Positions 17,909 to 30,134 of a stretch of DNA of 64,000 nt are shown in pieces (the stretch's first letter is position 1; the number at the start of each line of letters is the position of its first letter). Location: NCBI GenBank assembly GCA_019634925.1, contig JAHCAL010000008.1, positions 1 to 64,000 on the forward strand, written 5' to 3'. Source of the DNA: Pseudomonadales bacterium (GTDB lineage Bacteria > Pseudomonadota > Gammaproteobacteria > Pseudomonadales > Azotimanducaceae). The notes under the pieces are model-generated. The model searched no databases and was not told the DNA's origin. It saw nothing but the letters and a program-made list of their open reading frames with translations. A program made the position numbers and the translations under genes.

Positions 17909-19103
17909 GCAGGCCGGATCCGCGGACGCAGCGGTCGAAATCGCCGTCGTCGGCGGCGGGCTGATCGGCGCGGTCGCAGTGCTCGGCATTGCCGCGCAAG
18001 GGCGGCGCGTCGCCCTGGTGGAGCAGGCGGCGCCAGCAACCGCACCGGGCCGGTTCGGCCACGACCTGCGCAACATCGCGGCGGCGCCGGCCACGCGCCG
18101 GCTCCTCGAGGACGTCGACGTCTGGCGCGCGCTCGCGCCTGTGCCGTATCGCGCCATGCGGGTCTGGGACGCGCGCGGTACCGGCACGCTCGTGTTCGAC
18201 GCGGCCGAACTCGACCGCGAAGCGCTCGGCTGGATGCTCGAGAACGGGCCGACCCAGGTTGCGGTCTGGGATGCGCTGCGCGCGCACCCGAACGTCGTGC
18301 TGCGGGTCGGCGAGCCGGTCGCCGGGGTGCGCGCCGCGGCGGACCGCGTGACCCTCGAACTCGGCGCGGCGCGGCTCGACGCGGCGCTCCTCATCGGTGC
18401 CGACGGTGCACGCTCGCGCGTGCGCGCCGCACTCGGTGTGGCGGCCGAAACCCATGAGACCGGACATGCGGCGCTCGCCACCGTGGTGCGCACCAGCGCG
18501 CCGCACGCGGGCGTCGCCTACCAGTGTTTTCTCGAAGACGGGCCGCTCGCCTTGCTGCCCGGACCCGAGCCGGATCTCGCTTCGGTGGTCTGGTCGCAGC
18601 CGCCGGCCGCGGCGGCGCGCCGCCAGGCGCTTCCGGAGCCCGCGTTCTGCGCCGAGATCGCGCGCTGCATGGACGCGTGCCTCGGCACGATCCGCGCCAG
18701 CGACGAACGCGTGGTCTTTCCGCTGCAGCAGCTGCTGGCGGCATCGTTTCATCCGCATCCCCGGGTACTCCTGATCGGCGACGCCGCACACGTGCTGCAT
18801 CCGCTCGCCGGGCTGGGTGCGAATCTCGGCTTCGAAGACGTGCGTGCCTTGCTCGACGTCCTGACGCGCCTGCCGCTCGCAGCGGATCCGGCGGCGCCGG
18901 GTATCTGGCGCGCGTTCGCCAGGCAGCGCCGCACCCGCGCGGCGCTGATGGTGCAGGCGATGGCCGGCCTGCAGCGGCTCTATGCCGCCACCGGCCCGCT
19001 CGGGCAGCTGCTGCGCAACACGGGCGTCGACTGGTTCAATCGATCGGGGCCGCTCAAACGCCAGATCATGGCCGAGGCGATGGGACTCGGCGCACTGCAT
19101 TAG
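17901..19103 (+). CDS. ubiH: FAD-dependent ubiquinone-biosynthesis hydroxylase (UbiH/UbiI family)
   Basis: Flavoprotein monooxygenase that hydroxylates the polyprenyl-phenol ring of ubiquinone precursors, 400 residues. The dinucleotide motif VVGGGLIG is at about 16-23. The second FAD motif GDAAHVLHPLAGLGANLGF, near residue 293, is the UbiH/COQ6 signature. The start is GTG at 17901 with an 8-base overlap with pepP. E. coli has two such genes here (ubiH, ubiI); only one is present in this window. The C-terminal segment LLRNTGVDWFNRSGPLKR also resembles UbiI/UbiM types, so the exact ring position is uncertain. Confidence 0.85.
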   Translation: MPEQAGSADAAVEIAVVGGGLIGAVAVLGIAAQGRRVALVEQAAPATAPGRFGHDLRNIAAAPATRRLLEDVDVWRALAPVPYRAMRVWDARGTGTLVFDAAELDREALGWMLENGPTQVAVWDALRAHPNVVLRVGEPVAGVRAAADRVTLELGAARLDAALLIGADGARSRVRAALGVAAETHETGHAALATVVRTSAPHAGVAYQCFLEDGPLALLPGPEPDLASVVWSQPPAAAARRQALPEPAFCAEIARCMDACLGTIRASDERVVFPLQQLLAASFHPHPRVLLIGDAAHVLHPLAGLGANLGFEDVRALLDVLTRLPLAADPAAPGIWRAFARQRRTRAALMVQAMAGLQRLYAATGPLGQLLRNTGVDWFNRSGPLKRQIMAEAMGLGALH

Positions 19104-19138
19104 AATGCGCGGTCTCGAGCCGCCCGAGGGAGCCCCCG

Positions 19139-20263
19139 ATGACCGAACCCGCGACGACCGATTCCGCAACGACCGATTCCGCAACGACCGATTCAGCCCT
19201 GCGCCGCACGGCGCTGTACGCGCAGCATGCCGCCGCAGGCGCGCGCCTGGTGCCGTTCGCCGGCTGGGAGATGCCGCTGCACTACGGATCGCAGCTGAAC
19301 GAACACCACGCGGTACGCGGCGGCGCCGGCATGTTCGACGTGTCGCACATGGCGATCATCGACCTCGCGGGTGATGGCTGTCGTGCGTTCCTCAAGCGGC
19401 TGGTGGCCAACGACGTCGATCGGCTCACGGCGCCGGGCAAAGCGCTCTACGGGGTCATGCTGAACGAGGCGGGCGGCGTGATCGACGACCTGATCGTCTA
19501 CCGGCGCGCGACCGGTTATCGCGTGGTCTCCAACGCCGGCACGCGCGCGCGGGTACTCGACTGGCTCGCCGCGCAGAACCGCGAAGGTGTCGCGATCGCC
19601 GAACGCGACCTCGCGATGATCGCCGTGCAGGGCCCGGAGGCCCTGGCGAAGTTCGAATCCGTCACCGGTTCGCGCGAAGCCGCGGCGCTCGCGCCGTTCA
19701 ACGCCGCCGAGCACGATGGCTGGATGGTGGCGCGCACTGGCTACACGGGAGAGGACGGCGTCGAGGTGATGCTGCCGGGGCCGGATGCCGTTCGGCTCTG
19801 GCAGGATCTCGCCGGCGCGGGTGTTGCGCCGATCGGCCTCGGTGCACGCGATACGTTGCGCCTCGAGGCGGGCCTGAACCTCTACGGCCAGGACATGGAC
19901 GAGACCACGAGTCCGCTGGTCGCGGGCCTCGGCTGGACCATCGCCTGGGCGCCGGCCGGACGGGAATTCGTCGGGCGGCCGGCGCTCGAAGCGCTGCGCG
20001 CGTCCGGTGTCGGCGAGCGTCTGACCGGGCTCGTGATGGAAGCACGCGGCGTGCTGCGCCACGGCCAGACGGTGCGCACGCCGGTCGGCACGGGCGTCAT
20101 CACGAGCGGTATATTTTCACCGACGTTGGGTTACAGTATCGCGCTCGCGCGGGTGCCGAAGGCTGCCAGAGGCGCCTGCGAGGTCGAGATCCGGGGCAAG
20201 TGGCACCCGGCGCGGATCGTGAAACCGCCCTTCGTACGCAAGGGCAGCAAAGTCTTCGAATGA
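19139..20263 (+). CDS. gcvT: Glycine cleavage system T protein (aminomethyltransferase)
   Basis: Transfers the methylene group from the aminomethyl-lipoyl H protein to tetrahydrofolate, releasing ammonia. The core starts with [20 protein letters not shown] and contains [24 protein letters not shown] and [17 protein letters not shown], all typical. The ATG at 19139 gives 374 residues. The first 20 include three copies of a Thr/Asp/Ser/Ala repeat not found in standard GcvT (see the repeat at 19151). GGGAG lies about 7 bases before the ATG. It is first in gcvT-gcvH-gcvPA-gcvPB; no glycine riboswitch fits the 35-base gap upstream. Confidence 0.95.
   Translation: MTEPATTDSATTDSATTDSALRRTALYAQHAAAGARLVPFAGWEMPLHYGSQLNEHHAVRGGAGMFDVSHMAIIDLAGDGCRAFLKRLVANDVDRLTAPGKALYGVMLNEAGGVIDDLIVYRRATGYRVVSNAGTRARVLDWLAAQNREGVAIAERDLAMIAVQGPEALAKFESVTGSREAAALAPFNAAEHDGWMVARTGYTGEDGVEVMLPGPDAVRLWQDLAGAGVAPIGLGARDTLRLEAGLNLYGQDMDETTSPLVAGLGWTIAWAPAGREFVGRPALEALRASGVGERLTGLVMEARGVLRHGQTVRTPVGTGVITSGIFSPTLGYSIALARVPKAARGACEVEIRGKWHPARIVKPPFVRKGSKVFE
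19151..19195 (+). repeat. Three tandem 15-bp repeats inside the gcvT start
   Basis: Units GCGACGACCGATTCC, GCAACGACCGATTCC and GCAACGACCGATTCA follow one another without a gap. They encode a repeated five-residue Ala-Thr-Thr-Asp-Ser block. As the unit is a multiple of three, slippage would change length without breaking the frame. Confidence 0.95.
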
Positions 20264-20348
20264 CGCGTGCCAGGCGCCTGCCGCCCGAGCCCAGCCGTGC
20301 GGCGCGGGCAGGCCGTTACGATGCGCGTCCACCACAGCGGAGTGGCAG

Positions 20349-20744
20349 ATGAGCGAGATTCCCGCAGGCCTCCGGTATGCGCGATCCCACGAGTGGGCGC
20401 GCCGCGAGGAGGACGGCACGGTTACGGTCGGCATCACCGCCTACGCGCAGGAAGCGCTCGGCGACGTCGTGTTCGTCGAGCATCCCGAGGTCGGCAGCGC
20501 GCTCGGGCGGTCCGACGAAGCGGGCGTGGTCGAGTCGGTCAAGGCAGCGTCGGACATCTATGCGCCGGTCTCGGGTACCGTCATCGCGACCAACGAGTCG
20601 CTCGAGGATTCGCCCGAACTCGTCAACCAGGACCCGTACGGCGACGGCTGGTTCTTCCGCATCGACCCGGACGACATCGCCGAACTCGACATGCTGATGG
20701 ACGCGGACGCCTACGCACGATTCCTCGAGAGCGAACAGCACTGA
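20349..20744 (+). CDS. gcvH: Glycine cleavage system H protein
   Basis: Lipoyl carrier protein that shuttles the aminomethyl group among P, T and L proteins; 131 residues. The lipoylated Lys is at about 65 in [26 protein letters not shown] at the N-terminus and GDGWFFRI near the C-terminus are typical. GGAG lies shortly before the ATG. It sits 85 bases after gcvT, and its TGA shares bases with the ATG of gcvPA, so translation is coupled. Confidence 0.96.
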   Translation: MSEIPAGLRYARSHEWARREEDGTVTVGITAYAQEALGDVVFVEHPEVGSALGRSDEAGVVESVKAASDIYAPVSGTVIATNESLEDSPELVNQDPYGDGWFFRIDPDDIAELDMLMDADAYARFLESEQH

Positions 20745-22093
20745 TGCCGTTCATTCCGCATACCGCCGAGGACACGCGGGCGATGCTCGCGGAGATCGGC
20801 GTACCCGACATCGACAGCCTGTTCGACGAGATTCCGGCGGAACTGCGCAGCGGCGTGCTTCAGCATACGCCGCCCGGCATCGGCGAGATGGAGATGCTGC
20901 GGCTCATGGGCGCGCGCGCCGCGCAGGACGCGGCCGGCATCTGTTTCCTCGGCGCCGGCAGCTACGACCACCACATCCCCGCCGCGGTCTGGGACCTGGC
21001 CGCGCGTGGCGAGTTCATGACGGCGTATACCCCGTACCAGGCCGAGGCGAGCCAGGGCACGCTGCAGCTCATCTACGAATACCAGTCGATGATGACCGGC
21101 CTGACCGGGCTCGACGTCTCGAACGCCTCGGTCTACGACGGGGCCTCCGGGCTAGCGGAAGCCGTGCTGATGGCGCTGCGCGCGACGCGCCGGGCGCGCA
21201 GCCGCCGGGTACTGGTCGCCGGGACCGTACACCCGCACTACCGTTCGGCCGCCGGCAGCATCGTCGGCAACCAGGGCGTCGAGCTGGTCGAGCTGCCCAT
21301 GGGCGCGGACGGCCGGATCGATCCGGCGGTGATCGACCGCGATCCCGATGCCGTGGCGCTGGTCGTGCAGCAGCCGAACTTCTTCGGCTCGCTCGAGGAC
21401 GTCGACGCGCTCACGGACCGCGCGCACACACACGGCATGCTGGTGGTGGCGGTGGTGAATCCGCTCTCGCTCGCGGTGCTGAAACCGCCGGGCCAGTGGG
21501 GCGCGCAGGGCGCCGACATCGCGTGCGGCGACGGCCAGCCGTTCGGCATCCCGATGGCGTCCGGCGGGCCTTCGTTCGGCTTCATCTGCTGCCGCGAGGC
21601 GCTGGTGCGCCAGATGCCCGGCCGCATCATCGGGCGTACGCTCGACCTCGAGGGCCGCATCGGCTACACGCTCACCCTGCAGGCCCGCGAGCAGCACATC
21701 CGGCGCGGCAAGGCCACGTCCAACATCTGCACCAACCAGGGCCTGCTGGTGACCGCCGGCACGATCCACATGAGCCTGCTCGGTGCAGCCGGCCTTGCCG
21801 CGGTAGCAGCAGCATGCGCGGCCAACACCCGCCAACTCGTCGCGCGGCTGACCGCGATCCCGGGGGTGACGGAGCGGTTCGGCGGCGCCTATTTCCACGA
21901 ACGCGCGCTGGAATTGCCGCGCGCGGCGGATTCAGTCGTCGAGGCGCTGCTCGGGCACGGCATTCTCGGCGGGCTCGCGCTCGGGCGTCATGTTCCGGGC
22001 TGCGAGCGGACGCTCCTGGTATGCGCAACCGAGAAGCGCAGCAGCGAGGAGATCGAACGGTACGGACGCGCACTGGAGGCCTGTCTCGCATGA
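20744..22093 (+). CDS. gcvPA: Glycine dehydrogenase (decarboxylating) subunit 1
   Basis: N-terminal half of the P protein, here a separate subunit of 449 residues. [17 protein letters not shown] and [15 protein letters not shown] are typical of subunit 1, and [15 protein letters not shown] contributes to the PLP site at the subunit interface. It pairs with GcvPB to decarboxylate glycine and load the methylamine group on GcvH. The ATG at 20744 overlaps the gcvH stop and the gene's stop overlaps the gcvPB start (ATGA). Many gammaproteobacteria have a single fused GcvP of about 950 residues; the split form is the less common type there. Confidence 0.95.
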   Translation: MPFIPHTAEDTRAMLAEIGVPDIDSLFDEIPAELRSGVLQHTPPGIGEMEMLRLMGARAAQDAAGICFLGAGSYDHHIPAAVWDLAARGEFMTAYTPYQAEASQGTLQLIYEYQSMMTGLTGLDVSNASVYDGASGLAEAVLMALRATRRARSRRVLVAGTVHPHYRSAAGSIVGNQGVELVELPMGADGRIDPAVIDRDPDAVALVVQQPNFFGSLEDVDALTDRAHTHGMLVVAVVNPLSLAVLKPPGQWGAQGADIACGDGQPFGIPMASGGPSFGFICCREALVRQMPGRIIGRTLDLEGRIGYTLTLQAREQHIRRGKATSNICTNQGLLVTAGTIHMSLLGAAGLAAVAAACAANTRQLVARLTAIPGVTERFGGAYFHERALELPRAADSVVEALLGHGILGGLALGRHVPGCERTLLVCATEKRSSEEIERYGRALEACLA

Positions 22094-23595
22094 GCGATCG
22101 CATACCCGACGCACGCCGCCACCAGACCATCTTCGATCTTTCCCGGCCGGGCCGGGGGGCCGCCGCGCAGGTTCCGGCGCTCACCGCCGAGCAGTCCGCC
22201 GCGCTCGACGATCTGCCGGCGGCGCTGCGGCGCGCGACACCCGCGCAGCTGCCGGAAGTCTCCGAACTGCAGGTGGTGCGCCACTACACGAACCTCTCGC
22301 GGCGCAACTTCTCCATCGACACCCAGTTCTATCCGCTCGGGTCGTGCACCATGAAGTACAACCCGCGCGGCGCGCACAAGGCGGCCATGCTGCCGGGTTT
22401 CCTCGCGCGCCATCCGCTCGCGCCCGAGTCGGTGAGCCAGGGGTTCCTCGCGTGCCTGTACGACCTGCAGGAGATCCTGAAGGACGTGACCGGCATGCGC
22501 GGCGTCTCGCTCGCACCGATGGCCGGCGCGCAGGGCGAGTTCGCCGGCGTGGCGATGATCCGCGCCTACCACGCGGCGCGCGGCGATCACGCGCGCACCG
22601 AGATCATCGTCCCCAACGCGGCGCACGGCACCAACCCCGCTACGGCGGCGATGTGCGGCTACAAGGTCACGGAAGTGCCGACCGACCGCTCCGGCGACGT
22701 CGACGTCGAGGCGCTGAAGAGCCTGGTCGGTCCGCAGACCGCCGGGCTCATGATGACCAATCCTTCGACCTGCGGCGTGTTCGAGCGGCGCATCGGCACC
22801 ATCGCGCAGACGGTCCACGACGCCGGCGGGCTGCTCTACTACGACGGCGCCAACCTGAACGCGATCCTCGGCAAGGTCCGCCCGGGCGACATGGGTTTCG
22901 ACGTGCTGCACATGAACCTGCACAAGACCTTCGCCACGCCGCACGGCGGCGGCGGCCCGGGTGCCGGCCCGGTGGGCGTGGGCGAGCGACTGCTGCCGTT
23001 CCTGCCGATCCCCATGGCGGCCCGCGCGGGTGACCGTTACCGCTGGCTCGACGAATCCGACGTGCCGCAGACCATCGGCCGGCTCTCCGCCTTTGCCGGC
23101 AACGCCGGCATCCTGCTGCGCGCGCTGGCCTATGCGCTGATGCTCGGCCGCGAAGGCATGATCCGGGTCGGCGAATACGCGACGCTGAACGCCAACTACC
23201 TGGCGCGCCGGCTCGAGCGCGCCGGCTTCCGGCTCGCCTACCCGGACCGGCGCGCGACGCACGAGTTCATCCTCACGTTCGCCGACGAAGCGAAGACGCT
23301 CGAAGTCACCGCCATGGACATCGCGAAGCGGCTGCTCGACTACGGCGTCCATTCGCCGACCACCTACTTCCCGCTGCTCATTCCCGAGTGTCACCTGGTC
23401 GAGCCGACCGAGACGGAAACCCGGGAGGAACTCGACGCCTTCGCCGCCGCGCTGATCGCGATTGCCGAGGAAGCGCGCACGCAGCCCGACCTGGTACGCG
23501 GCGCGCCCTATACGCTGCCGGTACGCCGGCTCGATGACGTGAAGGCCGCCCGCGAACTGGACCTCGCCTGGCGCCCTGCGGCACCAGCGGCCTGA
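22090..23595 (+). CDS. gcvPB: Glycine dehydrogenase (decarboxylating) subunit 2
   Basis: C-terminal half of the P protein, carrying the PLP-lysine; 501 residues. The PLP motif [15 protein letters not shown] places the Schiff-base Lys at about 279. [14 protein letters not shown], near 80-93, and [11 protein letters not shown] are typical. The ATG overlaps the gcvPA stop by 4 bases. The L protein (lipoamide dehydrogenase) is not encoded here and is presumably shared with other dehydrogenase complexes. The stop lies 9 bases from the convergent thioredoxin-fold gene. Confidence 0.95.
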   Translation: MSDRIPDARRHQTIFDLSRPGRGAAAQVPALTAEQSAALDDLPAALRRATPAQLPEVSELQVVRHYTNLSRRNFSIDTQFYPLGSCTMKYNPRGAHKAAMLPGFLARHPLAPESVSQGFLACLYDLQEILKDVTGMRGVSLAPMAGAQGEFAGVAMIRAYHAARGDHARTEIIVPNAAHGTNPATAAMCGYKVTEVPTDRSGDVDVEALKSLVGPQTAGLMMTNPSTCGVFERRIGTIAQTVHDAGGLLYYDGANLNAILGKVRPGDMGFDVLHMNLHKTFATPHGGGGPGAGPVGVGERLLPFLPIPMAARAGDRYRWLDESDVPQTIGRLSAFAGNAGILLRALAYALMLGREGMIRVGEYATLNANYLARRLERAGFRLAYPDRRATHEFILTFADEAKTLEVTAMDIAKRLLDYGVHSPTTYFPLLIPECHLVEPTETETREELDAFAAALIAIAEEARTQPDLVRGAPYTLPVRRLDDVKAARELDLAWRPAAPAA

Positions 23596-23604
23596 ACCGG
23601 CGAG

Positions 23605-25677
<2,073 letters not shown>

Positions 25678-25815
25678 GGTCGGGCGGGCGATCCGGGGTG
25701 CTGTCGGATGATCCTCTCATGGAACCCGCGCGCCCTGCACGGTTCCGTTCGCCTCGTTGGTATTTTCCGCGCGATTGGGTTTCAATCGTGGCCATAGCAG
25801 GAAGGTTCAAAGACC

Positions 25816-26310
25816 GTGGTTGATGCTGACGGGTTCCGGCCGAACGTCGGGATCGTGCTGTCCAACGACCTGGGGCAGGTACTCTGGGCGCGCCGCATAG
25901 GCGGCCAGGACGCCTGGCAATTTCCCCAGGGCGGCATCAATGAGGACGAGACCGCCGAGGAAGCGCTGTACCGCGAGCTCCACGAGGAAGTCGGTCTCGG
26001 GCCCGCCTGCGTCGAGATCCTCGCCGAGACCCGCGGCTGGCTGCACTACCGTTTGCCGAAGCGCCTGCGCCGCTACAACTCCACGCCCGGCTTCAAGGGC
26101 CAGAAACAGAAATGGTTCCTGCTGCGGCTGGTTGCCGACGAGGGCCAGGTGAGCTTCAACTGCAGCATCAAGCCGGAGTTCGATCACTGGCGCTGGGTGA
26201 GCTACTGGTACCCGGTCTGCCAGGTGGTCGAGTTCAAGCGTGACGTCTACCGCCGCGCGCTGAAGGAACTGGCGCCGCACCTGCCGGTGCGTCGGGATCA
26301 CGCGCGCTGA
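25816..26310 (+). CDS. rppH: RNA pyrophosphohydrolase
   Basis: Nudix hydrolase that removes pyrophosphate from the 5' triphosphate end of mRNA, starting RNase E-dependent decay. The start is GTG at 25816 ([15 protein letters not shown]). The Nudix box [20 protein letters not shown] begins at about residue 39. [16 protein letters not shown] and KGQKQKWF are specific to RppH rather than other Nudix enzymes. It has 164 residues. The stop overlaps the ptsP start (TGATG), the same pair as in E. coli. Confidence 0.95.
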   Translation: MVDADGFRPNVGIVLSNDLGQVLWARRIGGQDAWQFPQGGINEDETAEEALYRELHEEVGLGPACVEILAETRGWLHYRLPKRLRRYNSTPGFKGQKQKWFLLRLVADEGQVSFNCSIKPEFDHWRWVSYWYPVCQVVEFKRDVYRRALKELAPHLPVRRDHAR

Positions 26311-28595
26311 TGCTCACCTCCCTGCGCCGCATCATCCAGGACGTCGCAGCCGCGGGCTCGTTCCGCGAGGCGCTCGACATCATCGTGCGCGACGTGCGCA
26401 CCACGCTCGGCACCGAGGTGTGCTCCGTCTACCTGCTGAGCCCGGAAGCCGACCGCTACCTGTTCGTGGCGACCGAGGGCCTGAACCAGGAAGCCGTCGG
26501 CAAGTTGTCCCTGAAACTCGGGCAGGGACTCGTCACCCTGGTCGCCGAGCGCGCCGAGCCGCTCAACCTGCAGGACGCGAGCAACCACCCGCGCTTCCAC
26601 TACCTGCCGGAGATCGGCGAGGAACCGTTCAACGCCTTCCTCGGCGTGCCGGTGATCCATCACCGCCAGGTGCTCGGCGTGCTGATCGTCCAGCAGCGCG
26701 ATAATCGCCGCTTCGACGAGGAAGAAGAAGCGCTGCTGGTCACGCTCGCCGCCCAGCTCGCCACGATCATCGCCCACGCCGAAGCCACCGGGGACATCCG
26801 CAAGCTGTTCCACGGCGACACCGGCACGGAGGCCATGGCGACCGACGTGATGTTCCGGGGCATCCCGGGTTCGCCCGGCATCGCCATCGGCACGGTGCTG
26901 GTCGTGCAGCCGCCGGCTAGCCTCGAAGGCGTCCCCGAGCGCGAAGCCGAGGACGTCACCACCGAGCTGATCCTGCTCGACCGCGCGATCAACGCGGTAC
27001 GCGGCGACCTGCGGCGCATCAGCCAGCAGTTCTCGAAGAGCCTGCCGCCCGAGGAACTCGCGCTGTTCGACGCCTACCTGCACATGCTCGACGACAACGC
27101 GCTCGCCGGCGACATCCGCGAGCGTGTGCGCCGTGGCCTCTGGGCGCAGGGTGCGCTGAAGCAGGTGATCCGCGAACACGTGCGCCGCTTCGAGGCGATG
27201 GAGGATGCGTACCTGCGCGAGCGCGGCGCCGACGTCGAGGACCTGGGGCTGCGGGTATTGGGCTACCTGCAGGACATCAGCACCCGCAAGTTGCACTTCC
27301 ACGACGAGACCATCCTGGTCGGTTACGAAGTGACGCCGAGCATGCTCGCGAACATCCCGCCCGGCAAACTGCGCGGTATCGTCTCGGTGCGCGGCTCCGG
27401 CAGCTCGCACGTGGCGATCCTCGCCCGCGCGCTCGACATACCCGCCGTCATGGGCGCGGTCGACCTGCCCATCGCCACGATCGAAGGCCAGTCGATGATC
27501 ATCGACGGCATCTACGGCGAGCTCTACCTCAATCCGTCCGCCCAGCTGCAGGAAAGCTACCGCGCGCTGATCGTCGCCGAGAACCAGTTCGCGACCGAAC
27601 TCGAACAGCTGAAGGAGCTGCCGGCCATCACGCTGGACGGCTGGCGCGTGGGGCTATGGGTCAACATCGGCCTGCCCGGCGACATCACCCGCTCGCTCGA
27701 CCGCGGCGCAGAGGGGATTGGCCTCTTCCGCACCGAAGTGCCGTTCATGACCAAGGAGCGGTTCCCGACCGAAGAGGAGCAGCGGGTCATCTACCGCGAA
27801 CACATGGTGGCGTTCGAGCCGCGCCCGGTGACCATGCGCAGCCTCGACATCGGTGGTGACAAGGCGCTCAGCTATTTCCCGATCGACGAGGAAAACCCGT
27901 TCCTCGGCTGGCGGGGCATCCGCGTCACGCTCGACCACCCGGAGATCTTCATGGTGCAGGCGCGCGCCATGATCAAGGCCAACGCCGGTCTGCAGGGCGA
28001 CCTGCGCATCATGCTGCCAATGATCTCGTCGATGAACGAGGTCGAGGAAGCCAAGGCGCTCATCCACCGCGCCTACATCGAGGTGCTCGAGGAAGGCGTG
28101 CAGGTCAAGCAGCCGCTGGTCGGCGTCATGGTCGAGGTACCCGCCGCCGTGTACCAGGCACGTGCGCTCGCCCGTCGCGTCGACTTCCTGGCGGTCGGCT
28201 CCAACGATCTGACCCAGTACATGCTGGCGGTGGACCGCAACAACCCGCGCGTGGCGAGCCTTTACCAGGAGACGCATCCGGCCGTGCTCGCCGCGCTGCT
28301 CGAAGTCGCGCGCGCCGCGCACCGCGAGAACACCTACGTCGGTATCTGCGGCGAGCTCGCCGGCAACCCCATCGGCGCGGTGCTGCTGATGGCGATGGGC
28401 TACCAGGTGCTCTCCATGAACGCGACCAACCTGCCCAAGGTGAAGTGGGTGGTACGCAACATCCGCCGCAGCGACGCGCGTCGCATGCTGGTGCGCGTGC
28501 TCAAGATGAATACCGCCCAGGAAGTGCAGTCGTACATGCGCGCGCAGCTGGTTCGCGCCGGTCTCGAACGGGTCGTACCCACCTACCACGCCTGA
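26310..28595 (+). CDS. ptsP: Nitrogen phosphotransferase enzyme I (EI-Ntr)
   Basis: First protein of the PTS-Ntr regulatory chain; takes phosphate from PEP and passes it to NPr (PtsO). It has 761 residues. An N-terminal GAF domain (about 1-165) senses small molecules such as glutamine. Next come the EI linker domain and the phosphohistidine domain, with the active His at about 367 in GSSHVAILARALDIPAV. The PEP-binding barrel includes GIGLFRTEVPFM, GSNDLTQYMLAVDR and the catalytic Cys in GICGELAGNP near 680. It overlaps rppH and has no sugar-PTS genes nearby, consistent with a regulatory role. Confidence 0.95.
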   Translation: MLTSLRRIIQDVAAAGSFREALDIIVRDVRTTLGTEVCSVYLLSPEADRYLFVATEGLNQEAVGKLSLKLGQGLVTLVAERAEPLNLQDASNHPRFHYLPEIGEEPFNAFLGVPVIHHRQVLGVLIVQQRDNRRFDEEEEALLVTLAAQLATIIAHAEATGDIRKLFHGDTGTEAMATDVMFRGIPGSPGIAIGTVLVVQPPASLEGVPEREAEDVTTELILLDRAINAVRGDLRRISQQFSKSLPPEELALFDAYLHMLDDNALAGDIRERVRRGLWAQGALKQVIREHVRRFEAMEDAYLRERGADVEDLGLRVLGYLQDISTRKLHFHDETILVGYEVTPSMLANIPPGKLRGIVSVRGSGSSHVAILARALDIPAVMGAVDLPIATIEGQSMIIDGIYGELYLNPSAQLQESYRALIVAENQFATELEQLKELPAITLDGWRVGLWVNIGLPGDITRSLDRGAEGIGLFRTEVPFMTKERFPTEEEQRVIYREHMVAFEPRPVTMRSLDIGGDKALSYFPIDEENPFLGWRGIRVTLDHPEIFMVQARAMIKANAGLQGDLRIMLPMISSMNEVEEAKALIHRAYIEVLEEGVQVKQPLVGVMVEVPAAVYQARALARRVDFLAVGSNDLTQYMLAVDRNNPRVASLYQETHPAVLAALLEVARAAHRENTYVGICGELAGNPIGAVLLMAMGYQVLSMNATNLPKVKWVVRNIRRSDARRMLVRVLKMNTAQEVQSYMRAQLVRAGLERVVPTYHA

Positions 28596-28628
28596 CGGTC
28601 GATCGCGCCGCGATCGGGGAGGAACCGG

Positions 28629-29489
28629 ATGAGCGGGCAAGCAACGGACGTCGTCGCCCCGGTGGTGCGCGCCGAAATGCTGATCCGGGCGCCGATTGCG
28701 CGCGTGTTTCAGGCTTTCGTCGATCCGGGCGTCACTACGCAGTTCTGGTTTTCACACAGCAGTGGCCCGGTCGTGGCCGGTGCACGACTCAGCTGGCGCT
28801 GGGAAGACTATGGTGCCGAGGCCGAGGTGGACGTGCTGCGCTTGGAGCCGGAGCGGTCGATCCTCATTGCCTGGCCGACGCCGGTGGAGTGGCGTTTTGC
28901 GCCCGCGGGGGCCGAGGCGACGTTCGTCGAGATCCGCGCGGATGGGTTTACCGGCACACCGGCGGAGATCACCGCGCAGGCGCTCGACTCGATGGGCGGG
29001 TTCACGATGGTGCTCGCGGCGTGCAAGGCGTGGCTCGAGCACGGCATCCGTCTCGAACTCGTGCGCGACAGAGCGCCGCACGCGCACGTGCGGCCGCTGG
29101 CGGACCGGCCGTCGGCTGATGTGCGGATACGGTTTGCAGCACCCCAGTTGCTCGTGAATGACCTGGGCCAGGCGCTCGATTACTACGAGCGGAAGCTGGG
29201 GTTCGAGCGTGAGTTCGTTTACGAGGGGTTCTATGCGGCGGTGCGGCGTGATGGGGCGGTGATCCACCTCAAGTGTGCGCCGACGCCGGAGGGGGTGCGG
29301 GCGCGGCGGAAGGCCGAGGAGCACCTGGATGCGTTTGTCGAGGTGTCTGACGTGGTGGCTCTGTACGAGGAAATCGCCGCCCGCGGGGCGCGGATCGCGA
29401 TGACGCTCGGGGAGCGTGCGTGGGGTGCGGTGGATTTTCAGGCTGAGGATGTGGATGGGCACGTGCTCTGTTTCTCGGGAGTGCGGTGA
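28629..29489 (+). CDS. AHSA1/SRPBCC - glyoxalase fold fusion protein
   Basis: 286-residue protein joining two domains normally separate. Residues about 15-145 match the AHSA1/SRPBCC helix-grip fold (IRAPIARVFQAFVDPGVTTQFW at the N-terminus, and DSMGGFTMVLAACKAWLEHG as the last helix). Residues about 165-284 match the vicinal oxygen chelate (glyoxalase / bleomycin-resistance) fold, with VNDLGQALDYYERKLGF and the closing FQAEDVDGHVLCF. The ligand is unknown, and binding rather than catalysis is plausible. GAGGAA stands before the ATG. It follows ptsP by 33 bases. The unusual part is the fusion itself; no frameshift was seen between the domains. Confidence 0.82.
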   Translation: MSGQATDVVAPVVRAEMLIRAPIARVFQAFVDPGVTTQFWFSHSSGPVVAGARLSWRWEDYGAEAEVDVLRLEPERSILIAWPTPVEWRFAPAGAEATFVEIRADGFTGTPAEITAQALDSMGGFTMVLAACKAWLEHGIRLELVRDRAPHAHVRPLADRPSADVRIRFAAPQLLVNDLGQALDYYERKLGFEREFVYEGFYAAVRRDGAVIHLKCAPTPEGVRARRKAEEHLDAFVEVSDVVALYEEIAARGARIAMTLGERAWGAVDFQAEDVDGHVLCFSGVR

Positions 29490-29705
29490 CAGGCGCAGGA
29501 TCGAGAAGCGAGTCGTCTCGGTGTGACGCGACAATCGATCATCAAGGTGTGGTTGGCCGAGCGCCTCGAGCAGGCGGCCTCTAGCAAATGAATACCCGGC
29601 GTCGAAACAGGGTTCGTCGCGGCGCCTTCTGATATTCGCCCGTTCCGTTGTCTGCTTGGCGCGAGAAGTGACACGAATGACTTCCAATCGAGAAGGTAGC
29701 AAAGC

Positions 29706-30092
29706 ATGAAAGCGGACAGCCCTGCTCCACCCGACGGGCCCCACCGCGAGCTTTTTGCCAACGGCGGCCTATCCGGCGAAGGAGACATCGAAAACGGCAA
29801 ACGCCATGGAAAGTGGACCTGGTTCTACAAGAGCGGCGGGCTGAAGGCGGTCGGAAACTACGTCGAAGGTGAGCTGGACGGCTACTGGGAATGGTGGCGC
29901 GAGAACGGCAAGCTGCTCCAGGCAGGTGCATTCGACCGTGGCCAGCAAGTGGGCCCATGGAAGCGCTACTACGAGAACGGCCAGCTCTGGGACGAAGGCG
30001 CCTACGAGGGCGGTAAGAAGATTGGCGAGTGGAAGGTCTACGACCGGAGCGGTACGCTGAAGCAGGCCAAGACCTTCAAGCCGAAAAAGTAG
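29706..30092 (+). CDS. MORN-variant repeat protein (YwqK-like)
   Basis: 128-residue protein made of about four MORN_2-type repeats, each with the pattern G-x-W-x-x-(Y/W)-(Y/W)-x-x-(N/S)-G. They are seen at HGKWTWFYKSGG, DGYWEWWRENGK, VGPWKRYYENGQ and IGEWKVYDRSGT (residues about 34-112). Related proteins are annotated as YwqK-family antitoxins or toxin-antitoxin proteins, but no partner gene lies beside it, so that role should not be assumed. No signal peptide is seen. The 216-base gap upstream holds nothing I can identify. Confidence 0.75.
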   Translation: MKADSPAPPDGPHRELFANGGLSGEGDIENGKRHGKWTWFYKSGGLKAVGNYVEGELDGYWEWWRENGKLLQAGAFDRGQQVGPWKRYYENGQLWDEGAYEGGKKIGEWKVYDRSGTLKQAKTFKPKK

Positions 30093-30134
30093 GGCACAGC
30101 CGATGGAATACCAGAGTATCGAAACTCGCCGCCG

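Noticed and set aside
16529..18493. Minus-strand open frame across pepP and the ubiH-like gene
   Set aside because: It is antisense to two well-supported enzymes and lacks any conserved motif.
19104..19138. Possible glycine riboswitch ahead of gcvT
   Set aside because: Only 35 bases separate the ubiH-like gene stop from the gcvT start, far too short for a glycine aptamer.
29706..30092. Reading the MORN-repeat protein as an antitoxin
   Set aside because: There is no adjacent toxin gene; the YwqK family name alone does not show a toxin-antitoxin pair.
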